DNA of 64,000 nt from the NCBI GenBank assembly GCA_029931535.1, contig JAQPZY010001561.1, positions 2,697,501-2,761,500 of the forward strand, written 5' to 3'. The position numbers and the translations under genes were made by a program. The notes beneath the pieces are model-generated. The model saw only the letters and a list, made by a program, of their open reading frames with translations, was not told where the DNA came from and made no database searches. This stretch comes from Margaritifera margaritifera. Lineage: Eukaryota; Mollusca; Bivalvia; Unionida; Margaritiferidae. This document shows positions 1-11,075 of the stretch, one piece after another (the stretch's first letter is position 1; each line of letters begins with the position of its first letter).

Positions 1-19
1 CGTCTGTGGACTATTTAGT

Positions 20-1010
20 TAAGAGTAACAACGTGAAAATGAGCTGACCCATGCTCATTTCCTTTATCAGAATGACAACGTGAAAATGAGCTGACCCATG
101 CTCGTTTTCTTTATCATATACTTCGAATGACAACGTGAAAATGAGCTGACGCACGCTCATTTCCTTTATCAGATACTTATATGACAACGTGAAAATGTGC
201 TGGCCCATGCTCATTTTCTTTATCAGATACTTGAATGACAACGTGAAAATGTGCTGACCCATGCTCATTTCCTTTATCAGATACTTGAATGACAACGTGA
301 AAATGTGCTGACGCATGCTCATTTCCTTTAATAGATACTTGAATGACAACGCGAAAATGTGCTGACCCATGCTCATTTCCTTTATCCGAGACTTGAATGA
401 CAACGTGAAACTGTGCTGACCCATGCTCATTTCCTTTATCCGATACTTGAATGACAACGTGAAAATGTGCAGACCCATGCTAATTTCCTTTATCCGATAC
501 TTGAATGACAACGTGAAAATGTGCTGACCCATGCTCATTTCCTTTATCAGATATTTGAATGACAACGTGAAAATGTGCAGACCCATGCTAATTTTCTTCA
601 TTAGATACTTGTATGACAACTTGAAAATGTGCTGACCCATGCTCATTTCCTTTAATAGATACTTGTATGACAACGTGAAAATGTGCTGACGCATGCTCAT
701 TTCCTTTATCCGATACTTGAATGACAACGTGAAAATGTGCTGACGCATGCTCATTTCCTTTATCCGCTACTTGAATGACAACGTGAAAATGTGCAGACCC
801 ATGCTAATTTTCTTTATTAGATACTTGTATGACAACGTGAAAATGTGCTGACCCATGCTCATTTCCTTTAATAGATACTTGTATGACAACGTGAAAATGT
901 GCTGACGCATGCTCATTTCCTTTATACGATACTTGAATGACAACGTGAAAATGTGATGATGCATGCTCATTTCCTTTAATATATACTTAAATGACAACGT
1001 AGATGCAAAC
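20..1010. repeat. 54-bp minisatellite, about 18 copies
   Basis: Repeating units contain gacaacgtgaaaatgtgctg followed by acccatgctcatttcc and a variable tail ending gatacttgaatg. Successive gacaacgtg motifs are 54 bp apart. The variants are ordered: a four-unit block near 575-790 recurs 216 bp later, so part of the array grew by multi-unit duplication. Because 54 is a multiple of three, the minus strand stays open for 247 and 84 codons of an 18-residue repeat. I read this as a by-product, not a protein gene. Confidence 0.95.
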
Positions 1011-1052
1011 CGAAAACTCATATCATCAATACATTAGTCGATACCTAATGAT

Positions 1053-1470
1053 AGGTAGGTGGACGTTTCGCCCTATTGACGTTTCGGCCCAAGACATTTC
1101 GCCCCACTTCATGGACGTACCTGGACGTTTCGCCCCATGGATATTTCGGTCTTAGACATTTCGCCCACATTCAGTGGACATTTCCACATTTCTGAACTAT
1201 CTACAACGACCTCTCCATTCCCAACAAATATGACTACCCTTCATCATAAAGTTCAGTTTTCGTAACTGTGAAAATAAAAGTATCGCAGTATAGAAAATAA
1301 TGATCACTGTAAACGATAGATTCATTTTCTGATCAGTCTTATTACATAAACGAAGAAAAAGGGGAAAGTATTATCAGATATAATGATAGGCTGAATGTAA
1401 ATCAAACAAATTGAAATGGGTCCGTAAATCGAATAGTCTAAGTATAAGCTTATTCTTCTTATTCTTCTTC

Positions 1471-1508
<38 letters not shown>

Positions 1509-2052
1509 TCCATCTAAGAAGAGGATAACTTGTCTTACTATCTCTTTTCTTTTCTATACTCTTCATCAATCATTTGCAGTCGTTAGGTCCATACACTAGA
1601 TGTTGACGATACATGACAAAAAAGAAAATACATTTTTTCAAAGACTTGTTTCAAAAATAATTATAATTTCAAAAGAACACCGTTTTAAACGAACATGATT
1701 ATCTAGCAAGTGTTCTTTGGGCTTAATTACAACCAGGTAGCTTGTTTGATCTAATTAGAGAATCCACTCAATGTGGTATCAATGTATTTAAGCTGAGGCA
1801 AGGTTTTGAGTAAGTCATGGAAGCTTTATTGCAAAGGAAATAAAATATTAGCACATATGTTTTGAATAAAAAAATTATTTAATTGAATTTGAAAATTTAT
1901 GATTATTAAACGATGTCAGAACATACAATGTCATGGTCCGACACGTCCAGTAAAAGTGGGGCGAAATGCCCATTGAAGTGGGGTGAAATGTCCATTGAAG
2001 TGGGGTGAAATGTCTTAGGCTGAAACGTCCATGGGACGAAACGTCCCTAATT
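1053..2052. mobile_element. 1-kb foldback, MULE-like non-autonomous transposon
   Basis: Roughly 110 to 130 bp at each end are imperfect inverted repeats built from reiterated short motifs: ggacgtttcgccc and gacatttcgcccc at the left, and the complementary ggggcgaaatg and gaaacgtcc at the right. The 9-bp word cctaatgat directly flanks the element at 1044-1052 and 2053-2061, a probable target-site duplication. Long sub-repetitive terminal inverted repeats with a 9-bp duplication fit Mutator-like or Foldback elements by established knowledge. The interior has no transposase, only AT-rich DNA with a pyrimidine/TTA tract. Confidence 0.72.
1452..1503. repeat. TTC/TTA microsatellite inside the foldback element
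   Basis: A run of ttcttattcttc passes into about 11 uninterrupted tta units. It lies in the non-repeated centre of the 1-kb foldback element and creates an artefactual poly-Leu/poly-Ile reading frame on both strands. Confidence 0.9.
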
Positions 2053-2061
2053 CCTAATGAT

Positions 2062-2389
2062 CATGTGCCTAATTGCAGTTCTAAGTAAAATCATCAACGA
2101 TTCTCTGACTTGTTTCTGAATTTTGGAGATCAATTTGGAAGCTACTAGTATTATTAAAATAAAATCATCAAAGTTCATACGGTTAAGAAGCGAAATAATC
2201 TGATGTAGTCTTTAAGTAAAAGCATGCTTTTTACTTGTTTTTTTTATAGCTGTATTTAATTATTACAGAGTGGGCAGATGTAATTATCTTCGATTTATTA
2301 TTTAAAGGATAATTACAGTTCCTCATTTGTAAGGCCAACTAATATATATTGGTCATTCAATATATCCTTTTTTACAGTATAAAACAATC
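2062..2389. other. AT-rich spacer
   Basis: Single-copy-looking AT-rich DNA between the foldback element and the 60-bp array. I see no gene, splice-flanked open segment or repeat structure. Confidence 0.6.
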
Positions 2390-3020
2390 GTGCAAATCGT
2401 ACTCTCTTATCACTGGATTCTACAAACTGTACACTTAGTCATCACATTCTACAAATCGTACTCTCTTATCACTGGATTCTACAAATTGTACACTTTAGTC
2501 ATCACATTCTACAAATCGTACTCTCTTATCACTGGATTCTACAAATTGTACACTTTAGTCATCGCATTCTACAAATCGTACACACTTATCACTGGATTCT
2601 ACAAATCGTACACTTTAGTCATCGCATTCTACAAATCGTACTCTCTTATCACTGGATTCTACAAATTGTACACTTTAGTCATCGCATTCTACAAATCGTA
2701 CACTCTTATCACTGGATTCTACAAATTGTACACTTTAGTCATCGCATACTACAAATCGTACTCTCTTATCACTGGATTCTACAAATTGTACACTTCAGTC
2801 ATCGCATTCTACAAATCGTACTCTCTTATCACTGGATTCTACAAATTTTACACTTTAGTCATCGCATTCTACAAATCGTACCCTCTTATCACTGGATTCT
2901 ACAAATTGTACATTTTAGTCATCGCATTCTACAAATCGTACTCTCTTATCACTGGATTCTACAAATTTTACACTTTAGTCATCGCATTCTACAAATAGTA
3001 CTCTCTTATCACTGTATCGT
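2390..3020. repeat. 60-bp dimeric minisatellite, about 10 copies
   Basis: Units of exactly 60 bp. Each has two related halves of about 30 bp: ttctacaaattgtacac followed by tttagtcatcgca, and ttctacaaatcgtactc followed by tcttatcactgga. The array therefore began as a 30-bp repeat whose two diverged halves later amplified together. The 202-codon plus-strand frame (a 20-residue repeat) is a consequence of the period. Confidence 0.95.
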
Positions 3021-3081
3021 ACAATCTCGTCTTCGTTTTCTTTATCTACTGCTAAAAAACATCATCGACAATACCAACAAC

Positions 3082-3175
3082 ATCGCTAGTGCCACTACCA
3101 CCGACGATGATCACGACGACGATGAGAACAATAAGAACCGCTGCTACTACTACTACCACTACTATTGTAACTCTC
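3082..3175. repeat. Imperfect trinucleotide-rich tract
   Basis: Interrupted gac/gat and act/cta triplets, seen in cgacgatgatcacgacgacg and later ctactactactacca. It produces a short Thr-rich plus-strand frame that I do not consider a gene. Confidence 0.7.
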
Positions 3176-3403
3176 TATCGATATGCAAACCGTGATATAG
3201 GTCTATACCACTTGCACAAGGAGCAACAAATGCGTGTGTCCATTGACCTAAATTTAGTTCCTATCTATTTGGTATTTGTATGGAGACTTATGAAAATGTC
3301 TAAAATTAAAATAAATGTTTGTCAATAATTATAAATGAAATACATACCATCATCTTTTTCAAAGATGGACCGCTCCTAAAATGTAAACATTGACATATAC
3401 ACC

Positions 3404-3540
3404 CGAGGGCTGAGCAAATCCCATAGCCCAACGTCCCGGACTATTCATTTTTGAAGTCGGGCAAGTAAAATGTTCCAAGTCGCTAGTCCAGGACAAGTGC
3501 TTTTTAAAAAAAAAGTCGGGCAAGTTCTTATTTTCGTGCT
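3404..3540 (+). mobile_element. Small hAT-like MITE, copy 1 (right end lost)
   Basis: Starts gagggctgagcaaatccc and contains gaagtcgggcaagtaaaat twice in related form. It matches copy 2 at 4316 over about 90 bp with few differences. It ends at cgtgct, where copy 2 continues to cagccctg, so the last bases of the right terminal repeat are missing. Copy 1 keeps the second gtcgggcaagtt segment that copy 2 has lost. Together they imply a parent element of about 140 bp. Confidence 0.7.
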
Positions 3541-4315
3541 TTAATCACTATATCTACCTTTATTTGTCCAATCATGCCCTCCGGGCGTACTGAATACTTG
3601 ATTCTACCCCTCTTCGTGTATACATTTACATTCTGTATAACACATAAATGTGGTCAGTGATAATTTTCGTATATGCGCACGTTCTGTTACCGCTTGACTG
3701 CACATTGAGCTAAGCGACCAAATTATCGGCAAATGAAAACAGGTCAAACAAAAGAAAGCCAGTATGATCAATTAGCAGTGTTTTAAGCGACTTTGTTGCA
3801 TTGTGTTTACTCAAGCCAGATCCTCACAAGCGGCTCGCTATGATTTTAATCCAGCGAGTCAGTGTAATTAAATTAATGAAATATACTTTACCGACATCAG
3901 TGTTGCTTTCCTTTAATTGATTATACAGATGAAATAACTTGCACATGCGATATTGCGTTTGAAGCGAAACAATTACGCTAATAATGAGCTGTCTCTGTTC
4001 GTATTTAAATGAGAAAATGTATGTTATGATCACTTTAGAAGTAGTTGTCAAGCAAGATGATAGTTACTCTGTGGATAAAATGAGTTTGCTAAATCATTTT
4101 CGCAATAAGTGCGATTCGGAGAGGGAAAATTTATGTGAAAGTGGAGGGATAGAACGTAAGACTGCTACTGAATGTGCGGTAGCTATTTCTCCAAAGAGAC
4201 ATAATCAGAACCTTTGAGATGCTTTAGAGCATTTGACTACAGGCACGTTCCTCGTGAGAGGGCAGCTCTGTTGAAATATGGGAGGGAAGACTTGCAGGTT
4301 CTTCTTAATCATCTT
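3541..4315. other. Unannotated spacer
   Basis: Mixed-composition DNA with only short overlapping open frames on both strands (about 75 codons each), no recognised domain and no clear splice pair. Nothing here supports a gene call. Confidence 0.5.
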
Positions 4316-4436
4316 CAGGGCTGAGCAAATCCCATAGCCCGACGTCCCAGACTATTCATTTTTGAAGTCGGGCAAGTAAAATTTTCCAAGTCGCTAGTCA
4401 GGGATTACTGGATGAAAAAAAATGTGCTCAGCCCTG
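4316..4436 (+). mobile_element. Small hAT-like MITE, copy 2 (complete ends)
   Basis: Begins cagggctgagca and ends tgctcagccctg, a 12-bp terminal inverted repeat starting with CAGGG, typical of hAT-type elements. The interior matches copy 1 but has a deletion near ggattactggatg. The 8-bp flanks are not clearly duplicated, so superfamily assignment rests on the termini only. Confidence 0.7.
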
Positions 4437-4489
4437 CACCCTCTAAACTACCAATATAATATTACTAGTACTAGTACTAAACATTATCT

Positions 4490-4714
4490 ACCATATATAC
4501 TCGCCTATATCCCGACACAACTGCAAACTGTATAGACCCAGATCTACCATCGCATAATGAGCCGGCAGATCTGGGTCTATGCAGTTTGTAAGAACTAATC
4601 AGAAGAACAAACAACATAGACCCTGATCTGTCGGCGCATTATGCGACGGCAGATCAATGTCGATGCTGTTTGCATTTGGACTGAGATTATACGCGAGTAT
4701 ATACAGTACTTGAA
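4490..4714 (+). mobile_element. Double-hairpin inverted-repeat MITE, copy 1
   Basis: Outer inverted repeats tatatactcgcctata (left) and tatacgcgagtatata (right) enclose two long imperfect palindromes. The first (about 4522-4590) has arms tagacccagatct and agatctgggtcta. The second (about 4608-4674) has arms around catagaccctgatct, with core cgcattatgcg. The spacer between the palindromes matches, in reverse complement, the spacer of the copy at 23446. That defines one element family in both orientations. No coding capacity. Confidence 0.82.
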
Positions 4715-5570
4715 TGGAAAATAATGATTGACCGCTCCAGCCTTCCACTATTAAATCTATAAGTTATAATACACTTTGATAATAGCTGTCAATGGTTGAA
4801 CTAATCGGCTAAAATCTCTGGAATGTTACGCATTTAGCGATATTATCATTAGTAACAAAATAGGGAAATCAGATTCAAATTTAAAAGAAATCGGATCTTA
4901 AATATCTGACAATAAAGGAAATATTGAAATATAAGACGCTATTTATAAATGCATGAAAGCATTCCAAATGCTTTTTAATTTATTTTAATTGTTTTATTTT
5001 TATATGTTGCATGATAATTGGCTTACTTGCATAGACCAAAGAGGGCCGTTTCTTCAAAATTGCAATTTGATTTAAATATTGCAATAGACTTGTCCCTTGC
5101 GACATCGTACTCATTTTACTCGTTGTGTACTGTATAGATACAGCTCGTCATTCCTACCATACCACATTATAAAAAATAACTAGAGATTCGTTCGAGGTAA
5201 GCAAATGCCCTGCCATCGTGTAGCCACAGACATAGAAAATGTAGGTCACAGTGATCTACTGTTGGATTGACAGCGTTGTAATCACCATAGCGCATCCCTA
5301 TACAAATATATATTACCTTTTTGCTCAACTAAACTGCGTAGAAGAAACTGATCAATAGAAATCTAACCAGGACGGATGGATCAAGGACTAACGGACAGTT
5401 GTACAAAGACAGCATGTGCCCTTTTCAAACGCGTAGCGGTGCATTAAATTATCTTGCGATGTCCCACTTTGTGATAGTTCTAGTCTTTTGATATCGGATT
5501 TAATTTCGCTACCACATACGCAGCTAACAATTTAACATTTTAACCTTGCAACTACTGTGCAGCAATGTTG
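4715..5570. other. AT-rich spacer
   Basis: No convincing coding segment. A gtaagc donor-like site follows a TATAAAA run near 5170-5200, but no partner exon is apparent, so I do not annotate a promoter. Confidence 0.5.
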
Positions 5571-5708
5571 TTCCACGCTTATGGCAACGTTGTTATATTA
5601 CGCTGTGGAAATATAATTTGGTGAATTGGTGGAATGTTGCCTCAACGTTGTTGTTTAACATCATGATACAACATTCCTACAACCGCCGGAAAACGTTGAA
5701 AACTATTG

Positions 5709-5828
5709 AAAACAGTGAAGAATGAAAGCTACATAGTGTTTGTGAAATACGTATGTCCTACCCCTGGAAAAACAGTAAAGAATGAAAAACTACATTGCGT
5801 TTGTGAAACACATATGCCCTACCACTGG
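5709..5828. repeat. Two-copy direct duplication of about 60 bp
   Basis: The segment aaaacagtgaagaatgaaag through cctacccctgg recurs immediately as aaaacagtaaagaatgaaaa through cctaccactgg with a handful of differences. It follows a cluster of caacgttg words at 5570-5700. Confidence 0.85.
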
Positions 5829-6336
5829 CAAAACATTCTAAGTCTACAATTAAATATTACAAAAATTACTTAGCAAACTATGTTTACTCTCACCGCACAC
5901 AAATCTTCGTATAAAAAAGTACTAAAACAAAAACAATTTAAAAAGTCTTATTGTACCCTGCAAAATCACATTATGCCTTCTACAAATGCATCCAAACATG
6001 TCTACAAAGTTCAATTGATCTACGTCAAGTGGCTTTTACTTAACTGTGCTAACACAATTTTTCTTCAGAAAGTTTAAGTTTCAAAAGTCCAAACTTTGAA
6101 AAAGAATGAAAAAAGTTGTGCAATAATTCTAAACAATTAAAAATATGATTGTTATGTCCATAAAAATATGTATACTAATAACATTTGTCTACTTTAGTTG
6201 GTTTTCTTCAAAAACACTTAATGAACATCTTCGGGTGTATGGTCATACAGCTGGACGGACAGGATGACATTTAGATTTTCTTTACGCATGCGCAAGAGAG
6301 AAGAGAACATAACGTTATTCCCAACTCATGTCTAAC

Positions 6337-6920
6337 AATAGGCTTATAAGATTAAGTACGCATATTAATTATTAATGGTGGTGGTATAACAATATGTTAT
6401 GAGATTAAGTGCGCATATTAATTATTAATGGTGGTAGTATACCAATAGGCTTATGAGATTAAGTACACATATTAATTATAACATTAGTATACCAATAGGC
6501 TTATGAGATTAAGTACGCATATTAATTATTAATGGTGGTGGTATAACAATAGGCTTATGAGATTAAGTGCGCATATTAATTATTAATGGTGGTAGTATAC
6601 CAATAGGCTTATGAGATTAAGTACGCATATTAATTATTAATGGTGGTGGTATAACAATAGGCTTATGAGATTAAGTGTACATATTAATTATTAATGGTGG
6701 TGGTATAACGATAGGCTTATGAGATTGAGTACACATATTAATTATTAATGGTGGTGGTATAGCGATAGGCTTATGAGATTGAGTACACATATTAATTATT
6801 AATGGTGATGGTATAACGATAGGCTATGAGATTGAGTACACATATTAAATATTAATGGTGGTGGTATAACAATAGGCTTATGAGATTAAGTACACATATT
6901 CATTATTAATCATGGTGGTA
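6337..6920. repeat. 54-bp minisatellite, about 11 copies
   Basis: Unit aggcttatgagattaagt, then gcatattaattattaatgg and tggtataacaat. The aggcttatga motifs are 54 bp apart, with single-base variants and one shorter unit near 6470. It shares its period but not its sequence with the array at 20-1010. Confidence 0.95.
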
Positions 6921-8441
6921 TAGCGGATAGAGAAAGGTAGAAAAGAGAATGGTAGAAAGAGATATATTCTGATCAACATTTTGGATATACATAAAAAATT
7001 GGAAGAGAAATTATAATACAAATAACTATTTTGAGTTTACATGGTAACTTCATAATTTTAGATATCAATTATATAAAGTTACTTAATCTAAGAAGCATGT
7101 TAACATTTGAACTATTTACCAATTTACAAAATGTGTATGTATTAAAAAAATTTACTTACTTCTTACTTATATATTGTTTTTTTTTACTTCAGCAAAATGT
7201 CGACATTGAAAAAAGTAGTGACATTCATCATCTGTATCTACTTAGGCACATATTCACATTTGGTTTCTTTTATATCCAAATTTTGCCACCTTCCAGTTTC
7301 AATCGGGAACCTATGATACTTTGTACAGAACGTTATTAAAATTATTTTGTTATTTTCTGGCATACTTTTTGACAAGGTTTCAAAATTAAAAGATTTTTTT
7401 AAATATTCAAGAAGTTCTGCTTTTAGAGGAATCGGAAACACTAGCATGTCAAGTTTGTATGTATTGATATTTCAGTCTTATTGTGACTGTTTACTTTAGC
7501 CAATCAACAGAGGGAAATGATTTAGAAAACCATAAATTATTCAAACCTAAAGCACGCAAAATCTGATTGATAAAGGAAAGCCATTTAAAACTGAACATAC
7601 CAGCAGCAACGTGTAACATAATGTCATATAATAATGTTGCAATTTTTCTCATTTTTCCATTAACAAGTCTTGATCAAATTAAAACAGCTCTAATTTTGAT
7701 TAAAAAATAAAATGGGGATTCTAGTATTACATTTACTAAATTACGTACAATTTTTGAGACTATCTAATTATGGAGGGGATCATATTTTCTGAATTTGTTT
7801 GCCAAAATCAAGCAGTTTACATGTAGTTGTTGTAACATGATTTTCATGCAAACGTTGTTTGCTGTTGATGGCATGAAAACCTTTTCACATATACTACATA
7901 GGCAGAATAATTTACTTGTAAAATATAATTTGTCAATACAACGTGTTTTCATGTAGTTTTGCTAACTAGTTTTATAAGGCGAAGGTATAGACATTTGTAT
8001 TTAAGATGAAATAATACAACAACAACGAAAATATTTAAAAACAGCATATTTCTACTATGACCTAATTTTATTTTTATTTTTCTTCATTTTTCTGGAATCT
8101 GCTAAGATTCTGTATCCGAATACACATCTCGGACAGCAAGATCAACATGTGTCTTTTATCTGTTCTGCTGGGGATCCTGAAAATTAAAATGTATTTTATT
8201 AATTGAACAAAGTCGTATATCTCGGCACTGATTACATATCTAAGACTATAGTTAACAAGTGTAATAAACTTTCTTCATGTAGTATTCGGTATATTGTAAT
8301 ACACATGCATGGGCATATTATGGTTAGGTTTCTAACTATTCTATATCGAAACGAAGACCTTAAATTACCGTCTTCTTGCAGAATTATGAATTCTCCTCCT
8401 TCCTCCTGCACACATCCTTTTATTCTTATACCGTGTCGATT
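6921..8441. other. AT-rich spacer with no supported gene
   Basis: Several frames of 60 to 100 codons exist on both strands (for example 7031-7339 plus), but they are Phe/Leu/Tyr/Lys-rich as expected of AT-rich DNA and resemble no protein family I know. Confidence 0.5.
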
Positions 8442-8701
8442 GGCCTTGGAGGTATTTCATCCGTATCATCTCCTGCTGGGCTTTGGAAGTATTTCATCCG
8501 TATCATCTCCTGCTGGGCTTTGGAAGTATTTCATCCGTATCATCTCCTGCTGGGCTTTGGAAGTATTTCATCCGTATCATCTCCTGCTGGGCTTTGGAAG
8601 TATTTCATCCGTATCATCTCCTGTTGGGCTTTGGAAGTATTTCATCCGTATCCTCTCTTGCTGGGCCTTGGAAGTATTTCTTCTATATACTCTCCTGCTG
8701 G
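8442..8701. repeat. 37-bp minisatellite, 7 copies
   Basis: Unit tttcatccgtatcatctcct followed by gctgggctttggaagta, repeated every 37 bp with the last copies diverging. The unit has no plus-strand stop codon and 37 is not a multiple of three, so all three plus frames remain open through it. This gives three overlapping artefactual frames. Confidence 0.95.
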
Positions 8702-8929
8702 AGGCGCTAACTGTCCCTGTTGATTTTCTATAACGTAATCCAATAACTGCACTGAGCCAGAAAGCTGTACAAGATTTAGGATTCCAGAAGTGTCAGTTTT
8801 AGAAAATCACTATAAACAAGTTGACATTGGGTTAGCGATGAAAAAATTACTGTAGTAATCACTATCTTAAAAGCTTATCGTCAAACATGACTTTAAAAAT
8901 CTTAATTTGGAAACATCTGGTCCTATGTA

Positions 8930-9109
8930 CTGTAGCGTACTAACGGTGGTGGGGGGGGGGGGGTAAGGAGGGTAAGGGGGGGGGGCGGACAGGGCTGTTG
9001 CCCCGGGCGCAAGACTTCTTGGGGCGCCAAAACAGCTGATACAAATTTGGGCTTCGTATTCGGCCCATCATCGTCGCCCCGGGCGCCATTTACCCTTAGT
9101 ACGCCACTG
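8930..9109. mobile_element. GC-rich hAT-like MITE with G-runs
   Basis: Left end ctgtagcgtactaacgg and reverse-complemented right end cagtggcgtactaaggg form terminal inverted repeats. Flanking 8-mers cctatgta and cccgtgta match at 6 of 8 positions, a plausible decayed target duplication. The interior has long G-runs at 8947-8990 and gccccgggcgc motifs, a sharp GC island in AT-rich surroundings. It resembles the element at 49310 in termini and composition. Confidence 0.7.
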
Positions 9110-9910
9110 CCCGTGTATATTGTAGTCGTGGTCTGTAGAAAGATACATAATTGAATATATTTCTAATCATGTATACCACTCTTGTTGCTAATTCTAAATA
9201 CTGAAGTCAGTTATTGGCTGTCAGAAAGACTGTTTTAATTACAATAATACATGTAAAATCATGCACCTTACTATTATTTCAATTAAGAAATTTTAAAATT
9301 TAAAAAGTAAATGAAATAAACAAAGTTAATGCACTATATTGTTTAGTATAATGCCCGAAAATCTGACATGTGCAAAGTAAGCAATGATGCAAGTAGATCT
9401 GGGGAAGTTGTAAATACTGTAACATCAGTTGATTTATATACAATAATTGAAAGGTCAAACACATAATTATTTTACTATCCATGGGTCGATTTAAGTTTTG
9501 TCGCCTCCACTAATATCATTTGGCAGCTTGATGTTTTTGTTTTGTTGTTTTTTTACCTGGACCACACATAAAATAATCTATTTATTTCATTCTACACATA
9601 TTTACTAAATATTTACTTATAAATTACTTTCTTTCAGTTTTGAATATCTCATTATACTCAATATGATTTAATAACCTTATCTTAATTATTATTTAATTCT
9701 GTTTATATCATTTTTTCATATTATTATGATTCATGAATATTTGTAATTAACAAACTTAAATTATCTTTTAGTGCGAGCAGTTTCTTTTTTTTTTTACATT
9801 CATACATATCAGCATATATACATATGTCTGACACTTAAATGAGTTTATTTTATTTACCTTTCTATTTCATTTTTTATTTTATTTCATTTTATTTTAGTAC
9901 TCTTTATCAA
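9110..9910. other. AT-rich spacer
   Basis: Low-complexity T-rich DNA, notably tttattttatttcatttta near 9870-9900. No gene, splice pair or transposon terminus recognised. Confidence 0.55.
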
Positions 9911-10666
9911 TTTTTGTATATGTATACACATATGTACACAAGCCTACCCATATCATTTTTTATATGTATACACATATCTACACAAGCCTACAAATATCAT
10001 TTTTGTATATCTATACACATATATACACAAGCCTACCCATATCATTTTTGTATATGTATACACATATCTACACAAGCCTACCCATATCATTTTTGTATAT
10101 GAATACACATATTTACACAAGCCTACAAATATCATTTTTGTATATCTACACACATATATACACAAGCCTACAAATATCATTTTTGTATATCTATACAGAT
10201 ATATACACAAGCCTACCCATATAATTTTTGTATATGTATACACATATCTACACAAGCCTACAAATATCATTTTTGTATATGTATACAAATATCTACACAA
10301 GCCTACCCATATCATTGTTTGTATATGTATACACATATCTACACAAGCCTACAAATATCATGTTTGTATATGTATACACATATCTACACAAGCCTACACA
10401 CATCATTTTTGTATATGTATACACATATCTACACAAGCCTACAAATATCATTGTTGTATTTGTATACAAATATCTACACAAGCCTACCCATATCATTGTT
10501 TGTATATGTATACACATATCTACACAAGCCTACAAATATCATGTTTGTATATGTATACACATATCTACACAAGCCTACACACATCATTTTTGTATATGTA
10601 TACACATATCTACACAAGCCTACAAATATCATTGTTGTATTTGTATACACATATCTACACAAGCCA
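9911..10666. repeat. 45-bp minisatellite, about 17 copies, with 181-bp higher-order repeat
   Basis: Unit tatatgtatacacatatcta, then cacaagcctacaaatatca and a T/G linker, period 45-46 bp. A four-unit block near 10319 recurs near 10500 with the same variants (tgtttg, tacacacatc, ttgttgtatttg), a higher-order duplication of about 181 bp. Overlapping frames on both strands (60-147 codons, Tyr/Thr/Ile/His-rich) come from the array. Confidence 0.95.
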
Positions 10667-10744
10667 GTTAAAGGATACATAAATACACCAAGAATTTATT
10701 TCATTCTATGTACAGAGCTCTTTGTTTGAAAATGGAGCTAGCTC

Positions 10745-11075
10745 GCAAGGTGTTTACATGTGCAAGGCAGCTTCCGTAGCGCAATCAACCGAAATATGAA
10801 GGAGTCATAATGAAACGTTATTTTTTTATAACTCTAGATGCGATTTATAGATTAACTGATCAATGTACATACCATGACGGTTCAAAACAATTGAAAACAT
10901 CTCATATTTCAGCCATTTTGATGTCCTGCCGGTACGAGAAGAGCTATAAACTTCCGTTGGTAGTTTCGTAAAATATGATAACGGAAAGATTTTACATCAC
11001 GTTTGTAATCATACAAGTTGACGAGTAAAATATTTTCCGACACAAGGTAAAAACTGTTCAAATTCCTTTGGAAAC
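10745..11075 (-). repeat. Old dispersed repeat of unknown class, copy 1
   Basis: The reverse complement aligns by eye with 50880-51265. Shared landmarks in order are tgtcggaaa, gattacaaacgtgatgt, cggaagttta, agctcttc, gtaccgg, tgttttgaaccgtca and ggtatg, then ttaatctata. Roughly two thirds of bases appear to match. A minus-strand frame of 100 codons (10909-11211) crosses the shared part. The shared block reaches a gtatg donor-like site and continues beyond it, so an ordinary dispersed repeat is more likely than paralogous exons, but exon origin is not excluded. Confidence 0.55.

Noticed and set aside
11..1021. Long minus-strand reading frames (247 and 84 codons) of an 18-residue repeat
   Set aside because: They exactly follow the 54-bp array, whose unit lacks stops in that frame; no unique protein part, no splice or promoter context.
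4316..4444. 8-bp target duplication for the small hAT-like element
   Set aside because: Left atcatctt and right caccctct match at only about half of positions.
8203..8733. Three overlapping plus-strand frames encoding FHPYHLLLGFGS / SSVSSPAGLWK style repeats
   Set aside because: A stop-free 37-bp unit opens all three frames in rotation; this is a property of the period, not evidence of coding.
9839..10729. Eight overlapping Tyr/Thr/His-rich frames on both strands
   Set aside because: Shadows of the 45-bp array.
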